Of a DNA stretch of 64,000 bases, positions 18,027 to 27,322 are shown one piece after another. The position numbers were made by a program, and so were the translations under genes. Each line of letters starts with the position of its first letter. The first letter of the stretch is position 1. The stretch covers positions 682,001 through 746,000 of the forward strand of contig OY969717.1 of NCBI GenBank assembly GCA_963702155.1, given 5' to 3'. Source of the DNA: G963702155 sp963702155 (GTDB lineage: Bacteria; Pseudomonadota; Alphaproteobacteria; Micavibrionales; Micavibrionaceae). The notes below the pieces were generated by a model that ran no database searches, was not told where the DNA came from, and was given only the letters and a program-made list of their open reading frames with translations.

Positions 18027-18661
18027 CGGTATTTTTGCTCCAGCAGATTAATATGTTTGATGCCCCATTGATCAGCGATCTTTTGGACATCCAGTTTTTT
18101 CGGCATTTTGGCGGTGGGGATCAGAATAAACATCACCACTGTGGTGAGACCTTTTCCGGTTTTTAAGGCGCGTTTGCTGGCCTTGCGAAATCCGCGAAAC
18201 TCACCTGTTTTGCGGCTGTAAGAGGCGCGGCGGTCGTCGGCCACCAAAAATGCTGTGCCGCCACGCGTTTTTACAAACCGGAGAGGCCCTTTATTTTCGA
18301 CATAGTTTTTCGGTGTAGGCTTGCGCCGATTAATCCGTTTCGGGGCATTTTTCGTGGGGATCGCCAGATATTTGCCTTTTTTGGCTTTGATCAGCGTTCC
18401 TTGGTCGAATGATTCAATAATTTGTGGTGCGCGGGAATAAACAAAGCCGCTAATCGTATTCTTGCGATCTTCATAAAAATTAGACCGCCATGTGCGCGAT
18501 AACCTTACGCCCATGCCGGAGCCTGTTATATCGCCGCGCAAATCCTTTTTAAGCCCGTTTGTGGCATCCTTGGTGGAGGACTTGGCAATTTTGCTTATAA
18601 GCTCACGCTCGGTCTTTAATCGGGCGCGTATGCTGCCAATTTGCTCGGCTGTTAATCTCAT
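18023..18661 (-). CDS. DUF6441-like neck/tail connector protein
   Basis: 212 residues, basic, with LKKDLRGDI and RLSRTWR near the N-terminus and a central FSVP-like AIPTKNAPKR loop, a pattern I associate with DUF6441 phage proteins. It lies between the FII-like joining protein and the tail terminator, where HK97 gp10-type proteins are found. Coupled to both neighbours through ATGA overlaps. Function is probably head-tail completion; not established for this family. Confidence 0.5.
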   Translation of the reverse strand: MRLTAEQIGSIRARLKTERELISKIAKSSTKDATNGLKKDLRGDITGSGMGVRLSRTWRSNFYEDRKNTISGFVYSRAPQIIESFDQGTLIKAKKGKYLAIPTKNAPKRINRRKPTPKNYVENKGPLRFVKTRGGTAFLVADDRRASYSRKTGEFRGFRKASKRALKTGKGLTTVVMFILIPTAKMPKKLDVQKIADQWGIKHINLLEQKYR

Positions 18662-18981
18662 GCGGGGCGTGCGTCTATAATCCAGACCAATCCTTCGACA
18701 TCTTCCAGCCTGGGCTCTGCCTGAATGAGATAATCGATTGAATTGACATTGAGCAGGCCATTCTCGGCAGGACTGCCAAGATCGGCCACTTTGATTTCAA
18801 AAAACAAACTGTCAAAAGTGATCTGCGTCTCCCCCAAATCAAGGAGGCTATCTCCTCGACGGGGGAGAACACGGATCGGTACGGCGGAACCGCCCAAAGG
18901 AATATCAGGCGGAGTATATGTCGCATCCAGCCCAAAAAGCTGAAACGCGGCATCAATAGCTGCCTGACCATAAGCACTCAT
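18658..18981 (-). CDS. Head-tail joining protein, lambda FII-like
   Basis: 107 residues. SAYGQAAIDAAFQLFGLDATYTPP followed by VPIRVLPRRGD is characteristic of small FII/attachment-type joining proteins that sit at the head-tail interface. Size is near the usual 100-120. It overlaps both neighbours by ATGA. Confidence is moderate as the family is divergent. Confidence 0.55.
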   Translation of the reverse strand: MSAYGQAAIDAAFQLFGLDATYTPPDIPLGGSAVPIRVLPRRGDSLLDLGETQITFDSLFFEIKVADLGSPAENGLLNVNSIDYLIQAEPRLEDVEGLVWIIDARPA

Positions 18982-19490
18982 TTTTGCTCTCCGCCCCCAG
19001 TGGCCTTCGGGTCACCAGTTGTTGAGTTAGTGTCCGGATTATCCGGATTGGCATCAGGATCTGCATCCGGATCATCATCCTCATCATTGTCATTGCCGTC
19101 ATCGAGATCATCGGATCCGTCTTGGGCATCGAGAAGTGCTTTCGCATCTTCTTTTTTCAATGGTTCGGTGTTGATCGGATTGCCCTCCGGATCTAGCACA
19201 TCCCATTTGCCAAAGCCCTTATGCACCATCTTAAATTCGGATGGTTCAGGGTGATCTTTGGCAGATGTTTGTTCCAAACGGTCAATCCATGCCTTGGGAA
19301 TATCGCCTTTGACGATGCCGATTTCCTCGCCGTATTTGAATTCCACCGTTTGCAAAACCTCATATTGGTTTTTGCGCTTGGTTTTTTTCAAAGCCTCGGT
19401 GCGGATATCGGCTTGCTCTTTTGTCAAAGCCAAAATAAAGCCAGGGGCAAAGCGAACTTTAACCCCTGTCACTGTGTAGGACGTTGTCAT
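18978..19490 (-). CDS. Small structural-region protein with acidic tail
   Basis: 170 residues from the ATG preceded by AAGGAGG; the longer frame to 19559 runs into the capsid gene and lacks a ribosome site. The N-terminal domain is beta-rich (TTSYTVTGVKVRFAPGFILALTKEQADIR). The C-terminus is a run of Asp/Asn/Pro repeats (DDGNDNDEDDDPDADPDANPDNP). No known family was recognised. Its place after the capsid gene suggests a head or connector role. Confidence 0.55.
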   Translation of the reverse strand: MTTSYTVTGVKVRFAPGFILALTKEQADIRTEALKKTKRKNQYEVLQTVEFKYGEEIGIVKGDIPKAWIDRLEQTSAKDHPEPSEFKMVHKGFGKWDVLDPEGNPINTEPLKKEDAKALLDAQDGSDDLDDGNDNDEDDDPDADPDANPDNPDTNSTTGDPKATGGGEQK

Positions 19491-19501
19491 GAAAACCTCC
19501 T

Positions 19502-20446
19502 TTATGTGAGCTGCGCTAGGCAGGCATGTTGCCAGAAACCGTAGCCCACATTGCGCCATGTATCGACGCCATAGTGATGCTTCTTCTCCTTAAACTCTAA
19601 TTCAGAGCCTTCAGCGATAGCATCCATGCGGACGGGGTCTTCCTCTTGACGGATGAACGGTTTGACCGATCCGTCGGTGCGGAACACAGCCAGCTTATCA
19701 GTCCATGTGAGGCGCGGATTTTGCGCGACAGATAGGCTGACCTCATCCATGACTTTGACAATATTTGTCTGACCATGGGTGATCACCGGAGCGGCAACAG
19801 CGGCCTTGGCAATATGCCATAGGCTTGTCGGCACCATCACAGCGAAGCTGCTGGCGTTTTCGTTCAACGGCTCTCCAGCTTCATCTTTGAAGGAATAGAG
19901 CTGCTGTACCATTTTTAAAATGGCCAACTGCAATTCCTCGACGGATGGATTGGCTGTATTGCCGTGAACCTCCGTGGGCAAGGCGCTGATATCGATAGAC
20001 AGCTTATTACTTTGCACGCCACCCTCAATCGGGTGATCGGTATCAAAGAAATATTGCCCGTCATAACAGACCTGACTTTCCCCGCCCATAACAAGCGTGG
20101 AGAGCAGTTTTGCCCAATGGGAGTTTGTGCGGTCGGCCAGCTCGTTTACACGAACCAAGATTTGCCCCGTTTTATCACGGCGCATTTCTTTGACCAGAAC
20201 CTCCAAAGTTGCTTCGAAGTGACGGTTTTCAATAGTGATGCCGTTCTCTTTGAAGCCTTTGGCTTGGCGACCGCCAACCCACTCACGCATGGCAGGCACT
20301 TGGCCGAGCCATTTGTAAGTTTCGGACTCCTGGTCGGAGATAAAGTAGTTAGAGAGTGCCTCGACCCACTGAAGGCCAGGGTTTTGCTCTAACCGCTGAT
20401 AGTACGCGCCAATAATGGCGCGCGAAGATAATCCTTGTCCGGACAT
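19502..20446 (-). CDS. Major capsid protein, Mu gpT-like
   Basis: 314 residues with the Mu gpT layout: WLGQVPAMREWVGGRQ near the start, GITIENRHFEATLEV, CYDGQYFFDTDHP in the middle and HHYGVDTWRNVGYGFWQ at the end. These blocks are strongly conserved in the Mu-like major head subunit. It forms the icosahedral shell. Its association here with lambda-type terminase, portal and decoration genes makes the head module mosaic. Length matches Mu gpT (about 305). Confidence 0.85.
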   Translation of the reverse strand: MSGQGLSSRAIIGAYYQRLEQNPGLQWVEALSNYFISDQESETYKWLGQVPAMREWVGGRQAKGFKENGITIENRHFEATLEVLVKEMRRDKTGQILVRVNELADRTNSHWAKLLSTLVMGGESQVCYDGQYFFDTDHPIEGGVQSNKLSIDISALPTEVHGNTANPSVEELQLAILKMVQQLYSFKDEAGEPLNENASSFAVMVPTSLWHIAKAAVAAPVITHGQTNIVKVMDEVSLSVAQNPRLTWTDKLAVFRTDGSVKPFIRQEEDPVRMDAIAEGSELEFKEKKHHYGVDTWRNVGYGFWQHACLAQLT

Positions 20447-20504
20447 GGTTTCGTTTCCTTTCTATAAAATTAAGGGATTATGGTTGGGGGTTAAGCAGTG
20501 ACGC

Positions 20505-20915
20505 CTAGGAAGTAACAAGCGTGTCAAACGTGACAATGCCCACACCTGCAGAGACGAAACGCGCCACCCGTCCAATAAACGTGTTACTGGTCGATGTTTT
20601 GGTGAACGTATCGTCATCAGAGGCGTAAACGGCGGCACCGATATCGGTGATCACCAGCGAGTCGACAGCCACTTCCACCGCACCTTTGGTGCGGACGCGG
20701 ACATGCTTATCGCCTGCGGCGCCGTCTGAATTGTCGCATTTGGTTTCGGCAAATCCGGCAAAGGCATCGCCAGCCTGTAAGGGCCGTGCGTAACCTGTAC
20801 CGGAGACGATGCCGACCGCAGCGCCTTCGTAAATGATATCGGCTGCAATAACAGGCAATTCATTAATTGTGCCCAGCTCAAAAGGTCGCTGAACGTCTTT
20901 AGCCAACGTGGTCAT
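20505..20915 (-). CDS. Capsid decoration protein (gpD/DUF2190-like)
   Basis: 136 residues with the small beta-rich pattern of capsid decoration proteins: YEGAAVGIVSGTGYARPLQAGDAFAGFA then RVRTKGAVEVAV. It lies between the S49 protease/scaffold gene and the capsid gene as in lambda-type head modules. It would stabilise the expanded shell. Similar to DUF2190-type proteins; exact family uncertain. Confidence 0.65.
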   Translation of the reverse strand: MTTLAKDVQRPFELGTINELPVIAADIIYEGAAVGIVSGTGYARPLQAGDAFAGFAETKCDNSDGAAGDKHVRVRTKGAVEVAVDSLVITDIGAAVYASDDDTFTKTSTSNTFIGRVARFVSAGVGIVTFDTLVTS

Positions 20916-20952
20916 ATGATTTCTCCTATTTTATGTTGGTTGGGGGGTGGGT

Positions 20953-22317
20953 TTATGAGCGATTCAAAATTCGAACCTGTCCGGCTTCCTCTGCTTTCAC
21001 AAAGGCGGTATAGGCATCGAGAGTTTTGAATTCCTTGCGGATTTTGGGATCCTTATCCCATGTCGCCTTGGCACGTTCATCGACTGGCAAATCAGGATCA
21101 ACCGGATCTTGCGCTTGCGCTGGATCAACGCTGGGTTCCAAAGACGGAACGCTTTCAGCACTAGCTTTCATCGCTGATAATGCGTCCGATCCTTTTTGCT
21201 TTTCACAAGCAAGAATCTGCATCGCCAGCTCTTCAGCCGTGGTTTTGCCATCAGATTTGGCCTTTGCGACCATATCCTCGTACCCGGGCATTGCGACATC
21301 TTCAATTTTCATGATGCGCTCACGCTCGGATGTGGCTCCGGCTTCTTGACCATTATCGAATTCCGCTTTTGTTGCGGCCTCCAAATCGTCAGAAGCAGTT
21401 TCTTTCCCTTCATCAATCAGGCTTTGAGCGATGGTGGGGAAGCGTTCTTTAATAAACGCCGTGGTGATTTGACCCAGCTGGATCGTCTCACCGTTGCCTT
21501 CTTTTACGGAAGGCGTCTCTTTTTCATGTTGCATGGTGGCAACTCCTTTCGGTTTTGGTTTGAGGGTGGAGACAAGAGCCAGCGCGTCTTTTAACCCGCC
21601 GACCATATCCGTCATGCCGACTGACATGGCGGTTCGGGCAGGAAGAACATCTCCCTGACCGAATTCTGATAGAACCGTTTCCGGTGATACGCCGCGATGA
21701 AGAGCTACGGCTGCTATAAACTCATCCTCCATGGCATCGATGCGTGCCTGGATGGAATCTTTGCCTTCTTTTGTGGAGGGCGAGATGTTTTTGCGCGGCG
21801 CATTTGAGGAGACAAATTTTACCCAGCGGCTGTCTTCAGCTTTTGGCACCGCCATGGCCACGCCGATGGAGCCTTGGAATGTTGTCGAGCCGGCCACGAT
21901 TTTATCGGCGGCAGATCCAATCCAATATGCGGCACTGGCCATGTTGCCGTAGGAATAGGCAACAATCGGTTTTTGACCGCGCGCGTTATAAACCGTGTCG
22001 GCAAATTCCTGCACACCCGTAATCAAACCGCCTGGGCTATCAATCCGCAGAACAATGCCGTCAATCGTTGGGTCATTCATGGCCTCGGCAAAAGCGGTTT
22101 CTAATTCCTGAATAGATGTGCCGCCAAATAACAGGATTAAAATATTATGATACGGCGTGATGATGGACGTAACATCCAGCACTGCAATCCGGTCATGATG
22201 CTCAACGCCAGGCGATAAAGTGGGTTGGGGCTGGCCTTGTAATAATGTCGGTGCTTCGTGGGGCAGCATATCAAGCTGGATCGCCAGTCCTGCACCGGAT
22301 GGAATATCCCAGGTCAT
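20953..22317 (-). CDS. S49 prohead protease with C-terminal scaffold
   Basis: About 454 residues from the ATG after AAAGGAGG; the longer frame at 22356 has no better site. An S49/SppA-like peptidase domain covers about 30-260, with GIVLRIDSPGG and the presumed nucleophile Ser in GNMASAAYWIGS near 120. The remaining part is a charged, alanine- and glutamate-rich scaffold. This is the lambda gpC/Nu3-type arrangement: cleavage of the scaffold during prohead maturation. It sits between the portal and decoration genes. Confidence 0.8.
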   Translation of the reverse strand: MTWDIPSGAGLAIQLDMLPHEAPTLLQGQPQPTLSPGVEHHDRIAVLDVTSIITPYHNILILLFGGTSIQELETAFAEAMNDPTIDGIVLRIDSPGGLITGVQEFADTVYNARGQKPIVAYSYGNMASAAYWIGSAADKIVAGSTTFQGSIGVAMAVPKAEDSRWVKFVSSNAPRKNISPSTKEGKDSIQARIDAMEDEFIAAVALHRGVSPETVLSEFGQGDVLPARTAMSVGMTDMVGGLKDALALVSTLKPKPKGVATMQHEKETPSVKEGNGETIQLGQITTAFIKERFPTIAQSLIDEGKETASDDLEAATKAEFDNGQEAGATSERERIMKIEDVAMPGYEDMVAKAKSDGKTTAEELAMQILACEKQKGSDALSAMKASAESVPSLEPSVDPAQAQDPVDPDLPVDERAKATWDKDPKIRKEFKTLDAYTAFVKAEEAGQVRILNRS

Positions 22318-22318
22318 A

Positions 22319-22654
22319 TTAATCCTCCTTTGTGGCTTCGCAGATGTAGAGAACACCGTCCGTGCCGTTGGACAGGACGGAGAGTTTTTCGCCCTCGGTC
22401 ACGGTTTCGACCCATGGTGTTTTTTCGGCTAATGGAAAGCTGGTGCCGTCATCGGCGGCGGTGGGATTATCACCGACATTGATAAAACATTCCTGCGTGG
22501 CATAGAGCCGGATGAGCGGTGATGTGAAAACGGCGGATGGGGCAGCGGTGCCGGAAAAGGCAATGCGTTGAACGCCTGCGCCGTATGTCCATTGCGGGGC
22601 TTGGACAGACACATGCGTATTGCCGCTCACCGCGCATTTAATGCGTGAGGTCAT
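22319..22654 (-). CDS. Small head-region protein, unknown
   Basis: 111 residues, beta-rich, with VFTSPLIRLYATQECFINVGDNPTA near the middle. It lies between the portal and the S49 protease gene, 1 base before the latter. Size and position fit a capsid spike, head fibre or minor head protein. No family recognised. Confidence 0.5.
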   Translation of the reverse strand: MTSRIKCAVSGNTHVSVQAPQWTYGAGVQRIAFSGTAAPSAVFTSPLIRLYATQECFINVGDNPTAADDGTSFPLAEKTPWVETVTEGEKLSVLSNGTDGVLYICEATKED

Positions 22655-22680
22655 GGGGGTCTCCTGTTGGTTTTGGGTTT

Positions 22681-24252
22681 TTAATCGTTGTCGGAATTGG
22701 TAGGGGTGATTGGCTCTTCCGCGCCTGCGGTGGGTTCGTCCAATCCAGCTTCCAAGCGCATTTTATGTTCTTTAGTGCGCTGGGCGTGTTTGCGCTCCCA
22801 ATCACCGCCTGTTAATCCGGCAGTTTCTTCAGCCAGTGTTGAAATACCCAGCTCGACACGTTCGCGGGCGGCGCGACCTTCTTTGAGTTGGTCAATTTGT
22901 CCGCGTGGTGGCCCTATCCATTCCGCGCCCAGATAAGCGCGGCGAATAAGAGGATCAGTGAAAAATCCAGGCGCGTTTAAATATCCGCGCGCAACGGCCT
23001 CGGTAATCACAGCTTCATAAACGGGCTGGCAAAATACGCTGGCCGTCCAGTCACGGCGGGATTTGAAAAACTTCCACGCCTCCAATAATGCGGCCTGTGC
23101 CGCGCTGTAACTGGCGGTGAAATGCTTAACCAGCAATTCAAACGGAATTTCTAATGCCACACCGACTTGGCGCATAATGGCCAAAACAAACCCGTCAAAG
23201 GCTTGGTTGGGGCGTTTCGGATCAGCAATTTCAATGGATTCATGGGGCAGTAAATCCAAAATGGCGCCGGATCCAAGCTCAAAATCTTTATCGTTGCTGG
23301 CAGATGGTGCCTCATCGCCCATGGACGATATGCCATCCGGATCTTCGGAGCGTACAAACACCGTGAACATGGAAGAGATCACCGCACTCATCAATTCGGC
23401 TTCGGTGTATTTATCAATCTGTTTGAGGCTTTCAATCACAGGCGACAAATATGGCGGTGTGCGTGTTTGCCCTGGGCGTTTGCGCGGGATGAGGTGATAA
23501 ACCAAAGGCAGACCGTCAGCACCATAGGCAGGCACACGCACGGTTTCGGTGCGTTTTTTATCACCGTAATCATCCGGATGCCCTTGGCGCATATGATAGG
23601 CCAGCGGCGCACCATAACTGTCCATTTCAACACCGCCAGCCATAGATGGCGTGTCTTTGGTAAAGCTGGGGTTGAGAACGCGGTCGGCTTCAATAACCTG
23701 TAAGGCGGTGCCAAACATGCGCCCGGGACGATCAATAAAACGCCGGATCACAAATACGTCTCCGGCCTCTAGCACCGAGCGAAAACTCAAATCCTGCAGA
23801 CCGCAAAAGTTTTGAATGCGGCTGGCATCACAATCGGCATTATCAGCCCAATAATTAAACAGCCGTTCGGCCTGTCGTTCAAATTTAGAAAACACGGCTT
23901 CATCTTCACCGAGGACAGGCCGTAAAATCTCACGATCTATCCGGCTTTGCATTTTTAAACCCACACCGATTGTGTTGGTGACGACCGTGTTGATCGCGCC
24001 TGTGGCAATCGGGGCATTGCGGATTAAATCACGGCTACGGTTTCGAAGCTCCTGAATATCCGGCAAGGTGGCGTTATCGGCACTGCCAACGCTGGGCTTC
24101 CAATTTTGGGTTTGCCGTCGGTCGCGCCGTGCGCCTGTATGCCCTCCGGTTAAGGCCAGCATATGACGGGCGGCGAGACGTTTTAATCCAGCTTGCGGAT
24201 CAATCCAGCTCACCACATGGTCGGCCAGATTCATTTTGGCTTTCTCAAACAT
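22681..24252 (-). CDS. Portal protein, lambda gpB-like
   Basis: 523 residues. DIQELRNRSRDLIRNAPIATGAINTVVTNTIGVGLK near 70-110 and the segments VIEADRVLNP, FVLAIMRQVGVALEIPFELL and HFTASYSAAQAALLEAWKFF match lambda-family portal proteins. It forms the dodecameric ring through which DNA enters. Length and order (large terminase, gpW, portal, protease) are lambda-like. Confidence 0.85.
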   Translation of the reverse strand: MFEKAKMNLADHVVSWIDPQAGLKRLAARHMLALTGGHTGARRDRRQTQNWKPSVGSADNATLPDIQELRNRSRDLIRNAPIATGAINTVVTNTIGVGLKMQSRIDREILRPVLGEDEAVFSKFERQAERLFNYWADNADCDASRIQNFCGLQDLSFRSVLEAGDVFVIRRFIDRPGRMFGTALQVIEADRVLNPSFTKDTPSMAGGVEMDSYGAPLAYHMRQGHPDDYGDKKRTETVRVPAYGADGLPLVYHLIPRKRPGQTRTPPYLSPVIESLKQIDKYTEAELMSAVISSMFTVFVRSEDPDGISSMGDEAPSASNDKDFELGSGAILDLLPHESIEIADPKRPNQAFDGFVLAIMRQVGVALEIPFELLVKHFTASYSAAQAALLEAWKFFKSRRDWTASVFCQPVYEAVITEAVARGYLNAPGFFTDPLIRRAYLGAEWIGPPRGQIDQLKEGRAARERVELGISTLAEETAGLTGGDWERKHAQRTKEHKMRLEAGLDEPTAGAEEPITPTNSDND

Positions 24253-24288
24253 TCAAAGTCTTTCCTTAAAATTTACCTGTGAAGATTC

Positions 24289-24498
24289 TTAAATCGGTAT
24301 TCCGCCGCGGGCGCGGATGCCTTTGCCGCCACGCTTCACTTTTGCTTCATAACGGGCTTCCAGCTTTTGGAGGCTTTCGATATCGGCATGAGTGACCTCG
24401 CGGCCTTCATAGGCAACTTTTTGACCGCCCAGCAAAATATTATCGATAGCCTTGCGGATATTGGTCAATTTGCTCTGTGCGTCTTCAAGATCACTCAT
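24289..24498 (-). CDS. gpW-like head-tail joining protein
   Basis: 69 residues. AYEGREVTHADIESLQKLEARYEAKV corresponds to the conserved VSYNGRSVTY..L.ELE..I..LE block of lambda gpW. It lies between large terminase and portal as in lambda, and overlaps the terminase stop. It closes the filled head before tail joining. Confidence 0.75.
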   Translation of the reverse strand: MSDLEDAQSKLTNIRKAIDNILLGGQKVAYEGREVTHADIESLQKLEARYEAKVKRGGKGIRARGGIPI

Positions 24499-26402
24499 GA
24501 TCGAACTCCTTTACTGCGGACGCGCCGTCCGGATTTAGGTTTTGGCTTCGGTTCGCCTTCTTTTTCCTGATTGGCCACATGGGTTAAATGCGCCTCAAGA
24601 TCACGCCAGTGGCGTTCGCTGAAACGATCCAATCCCTCCATAGCGGCGGCGGCTCTGGCATAGACGTAACAGTCCAATGCTTCGTTGCGCTCACGCAGTT
24701 TCTGCCATTCACGGATGGCATATCCCGCGCGGTTGCGCTTTGTAATGAGCTGCTCCGAACACACTTGCCTCATAAACTCTTCATCCATTTTGGGGAAATG
24801 GACGAAGCCAGGGGGATACGGATCACCGCTTTCATCGGTGGGCGGTAATTTTCTCAAATTCCCGAACAGCTCCAGCTTGGCGATATGACCGGATACAGGC
24901 CGGATACGAATACCGCGCCGAAGCTTTTTACCGTCGTGGCCGGTTTCAACAGCCGTGGCGGTACCGACAAGCGCAGAACCACGCGCAACACCTTTGACGG
25001 CCACCACCAAAGAGGAGGATTGTTTACGAACCCAATCGTAGACCTCCTGCGTGGCGTAACCGCTATCAATGGCGATGCGTTTTAATGAAAGCTGGCATCC
25101 CAGCTCATGCGGCCACGTATCGTTGGTTAATTTTGTCAGACGATTCCAAACATCTTGTCGGCTGGTATCGCCGTCCAAAACGCGGTGTTCAATAAGCCAG
25201 CATTCTTTTTCGCGTCCCCATGCCCAGATCGAGGCTTCAATCCGGTCTTTTTGAACGTCAATGCCAGCGGTAAGGAAAAAGCCGCCCTTGGGAACCGCAC
25301 CAACTTTATAATCCTCGCGGCGTTCATATAAACGCTGCCAGTCTGGGGCTTCGCCGGATTCCACGAATGTTTCTCCAAGCTCGGTATTTTTGAAGGCTTT
25401 GATCGCCGCATCCGAGCCTTGGGCATCCTTCCATGATTTGGCAATATCAACCCATGACCGCCAACCAACTGGCGAGTACAGCGATGAGAGGTGAAACCCC
25501 GCAACTTTGGAGTTGACTTTTTTGTCTTCTGGGGCTGTGGCTTCCCAATAGCCGTTTTCCAGCATCCATGTTTTGTGATGCTCATCGATAAAGTCATCAC
25601 AATGTTCACATTGATATCTGGCCAGCTCCGGTTGGTCTTTTGGCCATTTGAGTTGTTCAAATTTGAGCCATTGGGACGATCCACAATGCGGACACGGCAC
25701 CATATAACGGCGTTGGTCGCTTAATTCATATTCGCGTTCAATCCGCGATATGCCCTTAATCGTGGGCGTAGAGACCAGAAAAATCTTCCGGCGTGAGAAT
25801 GTCCGCGTCCGTGCTTCAGCCAAAGCAATCGGATCACCTTCATCGTCGATGTCGCCAGGATAAGCGTCAATCTCATCCAAAAACAAAAACCGGACAGGCA
25901 TGGAGCGCAGTCCGGTTGCGCTGTTTGCGCCCGTTAAAATCAAAACGCCGCCCTGAAATTCTTTAGACAAGATCGTGTTGCCGCTATCACGGCTGCGGGC
26001 AGGTTTGATCTTCTCGCTTAAGATCGGGCTTTCAGCAATCAACGGATCCAAGCGTTGTTTGGATGTCCGTTTGGCCATTTCCACCGTGGGCAGAACCGAT
26101 AACATCGGCCCTGGCGTGTGGTGAATAACAAATCCAATCCAGTTATTACCAGCCTCGGTCGCGCCGAGCTGGGAGCCTTTCATGAAAACAACGCGCTCCA
26201 TATTGGAGTGCGGTGATAGCGCATCCATAATCTCTTTGAGATATGGTGTTCTGCTTGTGCGCCATGGGCCAGGCTCGGCAGATGACTTACTGGATAAGCG
26301 GCGATATTCGTCCGCCCATTCGGATACGGTAAGTATCGGATCGGGTGTAAGGCCGTGCCGAAACGCCGTTCCATAGACGGTGTCTGCGTTCGGCATGGTC
26401 AT
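24495..26402 (-). CDS. Large terminase subunit, GpA-type
   Basis: 635 residues with lambda gpA features: ATPase Walker A-like KGSQLGATE (about 75), Walker B FLFLDEIDAYP (about 170), a zinc-binding CPHC...CEHC (about 230-260), and nuclease-region acidic residues in GIDVQKDR, IDSGY and ALDCYVYA. It cuts and pumps phage DNA. The small subunit is not next to it but about 5 kb away. It is the first gene of the minus-strand late operon and is divergent from the plus-strand cassette group. Confidence 0.9.
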   Translation of the reverse strand: MTMPNADTVYGTAFRHGLTPDPILTVSEWADEYRRLSSKSSAEPGPWRTSRTPYLKEIMDALSPHSNMERVVFMKGSQLGATEAGNNWIGFVIHHTPGPMLSVLPTVEMAKRTSKQRLDPLIAESPILSEKIKPARSRDSGNTILSKEFQGGVLILTGANSATGLRSMPVRFLFLDEIDAYPGDIDDEGDPIALAEARTRTFSRRKIFLVSTPTIKGISRIEREYELSDQRRYMVPCPHCGSSQWLKFEQLKWPKDQPELARYQCEHCDDFIDEHHKTWMLENGYWEATAPEDKKVNSKVAGFHLSSLYSPVGWRSWVDIAKSWKDAQGSDAAIKAFKNTELGETFVESGEAPDWQRLYERREDYKVGAVPKGGFFLTAGIDVQKDRIEASIWAWGREKECWLIEHRVLDGDTSRQDVWNRLTKLTNDTWPHELGCQLSLKRIAIDSGYATQEVYDWVRKQSSSLVVAVKGVARGSALVGTATAVETGHDGKKLRRGIRIRPVSGHIAKLELFGNLRKLPPTDESGDPYPPGFVHFPKMDEEFMRQVCSEQLITKRNRAGYAIREWQKLRERNEALDCYVYARAAAAMEGLDRFSERHWRDLEAHLTHVANQEKEGEPKPKPKSGRRVRSKGVRS

Positions 26403-26444
26403 TCATCATGTTTCAATTTTTTAAAAATTTTGTTGTGGATTTGA

Positions 26445-26476
26445 CTGGACTTCCGTTTTTTCCCAAGCGTTCATGG
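26445..26476 (+). repeat. Copy 1 of the CTGGACTT-N12-AAGCGTTCATGG element
   Basis: CTGGACTT, twelve variable bases and AAGCGTTCATGG stand 45 bases before the DUF3489 start codon. Three other copies with exactly the same spacing precede other plus-strand genes. The last part can form CCA-AGCGTTCA-TGG as a short hairpin. Confidence 0.75.
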
Positions 26477-26521
26477 CATCACACGATGAGCGTGTAACCC
26501 ATTCAACCGAAAGGAAAAACA

Positions 26522-26914
26522 ATGTCTAAAACTCAAACAAAGCCCAAAGTGGCACCTAAACAGCCGGATCTTAAAAAAGATGAGGCGGTAAAACCAAAAA
26601 CCGCACCCCCAACCACAGTAGAGGCCAAAAAACCGGAAGCGGACAAACCCAAGGCAGAGCCAGCCAAAAAGGTCACCAACAAACAGCGAATGATCGATAT
26701 GCTCAATCGCCCCGATGGTGCGACCGATGCCGAGCTGGTCAAAGCCTTTAGCTGGAAAGGCAATCATGTCGCCCGAGGCCAACGATCCACACTCGCCAAA
26801 GAATACCGCGAAAAGAAAACGGGCTTGATGCTGTGTAAATTTACGCGGACACCCAGCGGTGACACCGCATATAAGATTGAGCCAATCGAAGAAGAAAAGC
26901 CCCAAGCGGCGTAA
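26522..26914 (+). CDS. DUF3489-like protein
   Basis: 130 residues. The N-terminus is a lysine/proline/alanine-rich linker (about 1-52), then a winged-helix-like domain: NKQRMIDMLNRPDGATDAELVKAF.W with HVARGQRSTL and a C-terminal YKI. That pattern is DUF3489, often found near DUF2924 and recombinase genes in alphaproteobacterial mobile DNA. Such small HTH-like proteins may bind DNA, but the role is unknown. It is preceded by element copy 1 and a GAAAGG ribosome site. Its DUF2924 partner here is about 16 kb away. Confidence 0.7.
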   Translation: MSKTQTKPKVAPKQPDLKKDEAVKPKTAPPTTVEAKKPEADKPKAEPAKKVTNKQRMIDMLNRPDGATDAELVKAFSWKGNHVARGQRSTLAKEYREKKTGLMLCKFTRTPSGDTAYKIEPIEEEKPQAA

Positions 26915-26922
26915 ATATGGGC

Positions 26923-26950
26923 GAGTGTCGGGCAATGAAGCCCGACACTC
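26923..26950 (+). terminator. Strong stem-loop after DUF3489
   Basis: An 11-bp perfect stem GAGTGTCGGGC / GCCCGACACTC with a six-base loop lies 9 bases after the DUF3489 stop. There is no clear T-run, so it may be a terminator, an mRNA-stabilising 3' hairpin or a protein site. Confidence 0.5.
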
Positions 26951-26982
26951 TATTCATTGAATACTAGGAAAGGAGCATTGCA

Positions 26983-27063
26983 ATGAAATCTCTAAAAATA
27001 CGATCATATGATGGTGTTTTTTGCTGGACTTACAGGTGTTTCCAAGCGTTCATGGATGTATAA
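26983..27063 (+). CDS. Possible 26-residue leader peptide
   Basis: A 27-codon frame begins after an excellent ribosome site (AGGAAAGGAGC, spacing about 6) and ends before the 27088 gene. It overlaps repeat copy 2, so the element would be translated in this case. Peptide: MKSLKIRSYDGVFC..., no known family. Could be a leader peptide or a chance frame. Confidence 0.3.
   Translation: MKSLKIRSYDGVFCWTYRCFQAFMDV
27024..27055 (+). repeat. Copy 2 of the CTGGACTT-N12-AAGCGTTCATGG element
   Basis: Same layout as copy 1, 32 bases before the next start codon. It follows copy 1 by 579 bases. Confidence 0.75.
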
Positions 27064-27087
27064 AAACAAACAACGAAAGGCAATATA

Positions 27088-27309
27088 ATGAACACACAAA
27101 CCAAACAAACAGCCGCTGAAAGCGTTGAGATGAGGTTATTTAGAATTAACGTCCAACTTGACCGCCTTATGCGTCATAACAAAAAACAAGAACAAAATTT
27201 TGACCCAGATAAGGTTACATGGGCAGATGATGGCACACTCGGTCACATCGAAGCCAAGCTTCAAGAATTAAGCGACTTTGTTTTTCAAGAAGGCGAACAC
27301 ACAACATAG
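27088..27309 (+). CDS. Small hypothetical cassette protein
   Basis: 73 residues, preceded by CGAAAGG. Charged with a helix-rich middle (MRLFRINVQLDRLMRHNKKQ). No family recognised. It is in the same group as DUF3489 and two further small genes, all behind the repeated element. Confidence 0.5.
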   Translation: MNTQTKQTAAESVEMRLFRINVQLDRLMRHNKKQEQNFDPDKVTWADDGTLGHIEAKLQELSDFVFQEGEHTT

Positions 27310-27322
27310 AAAGGGACACCCC

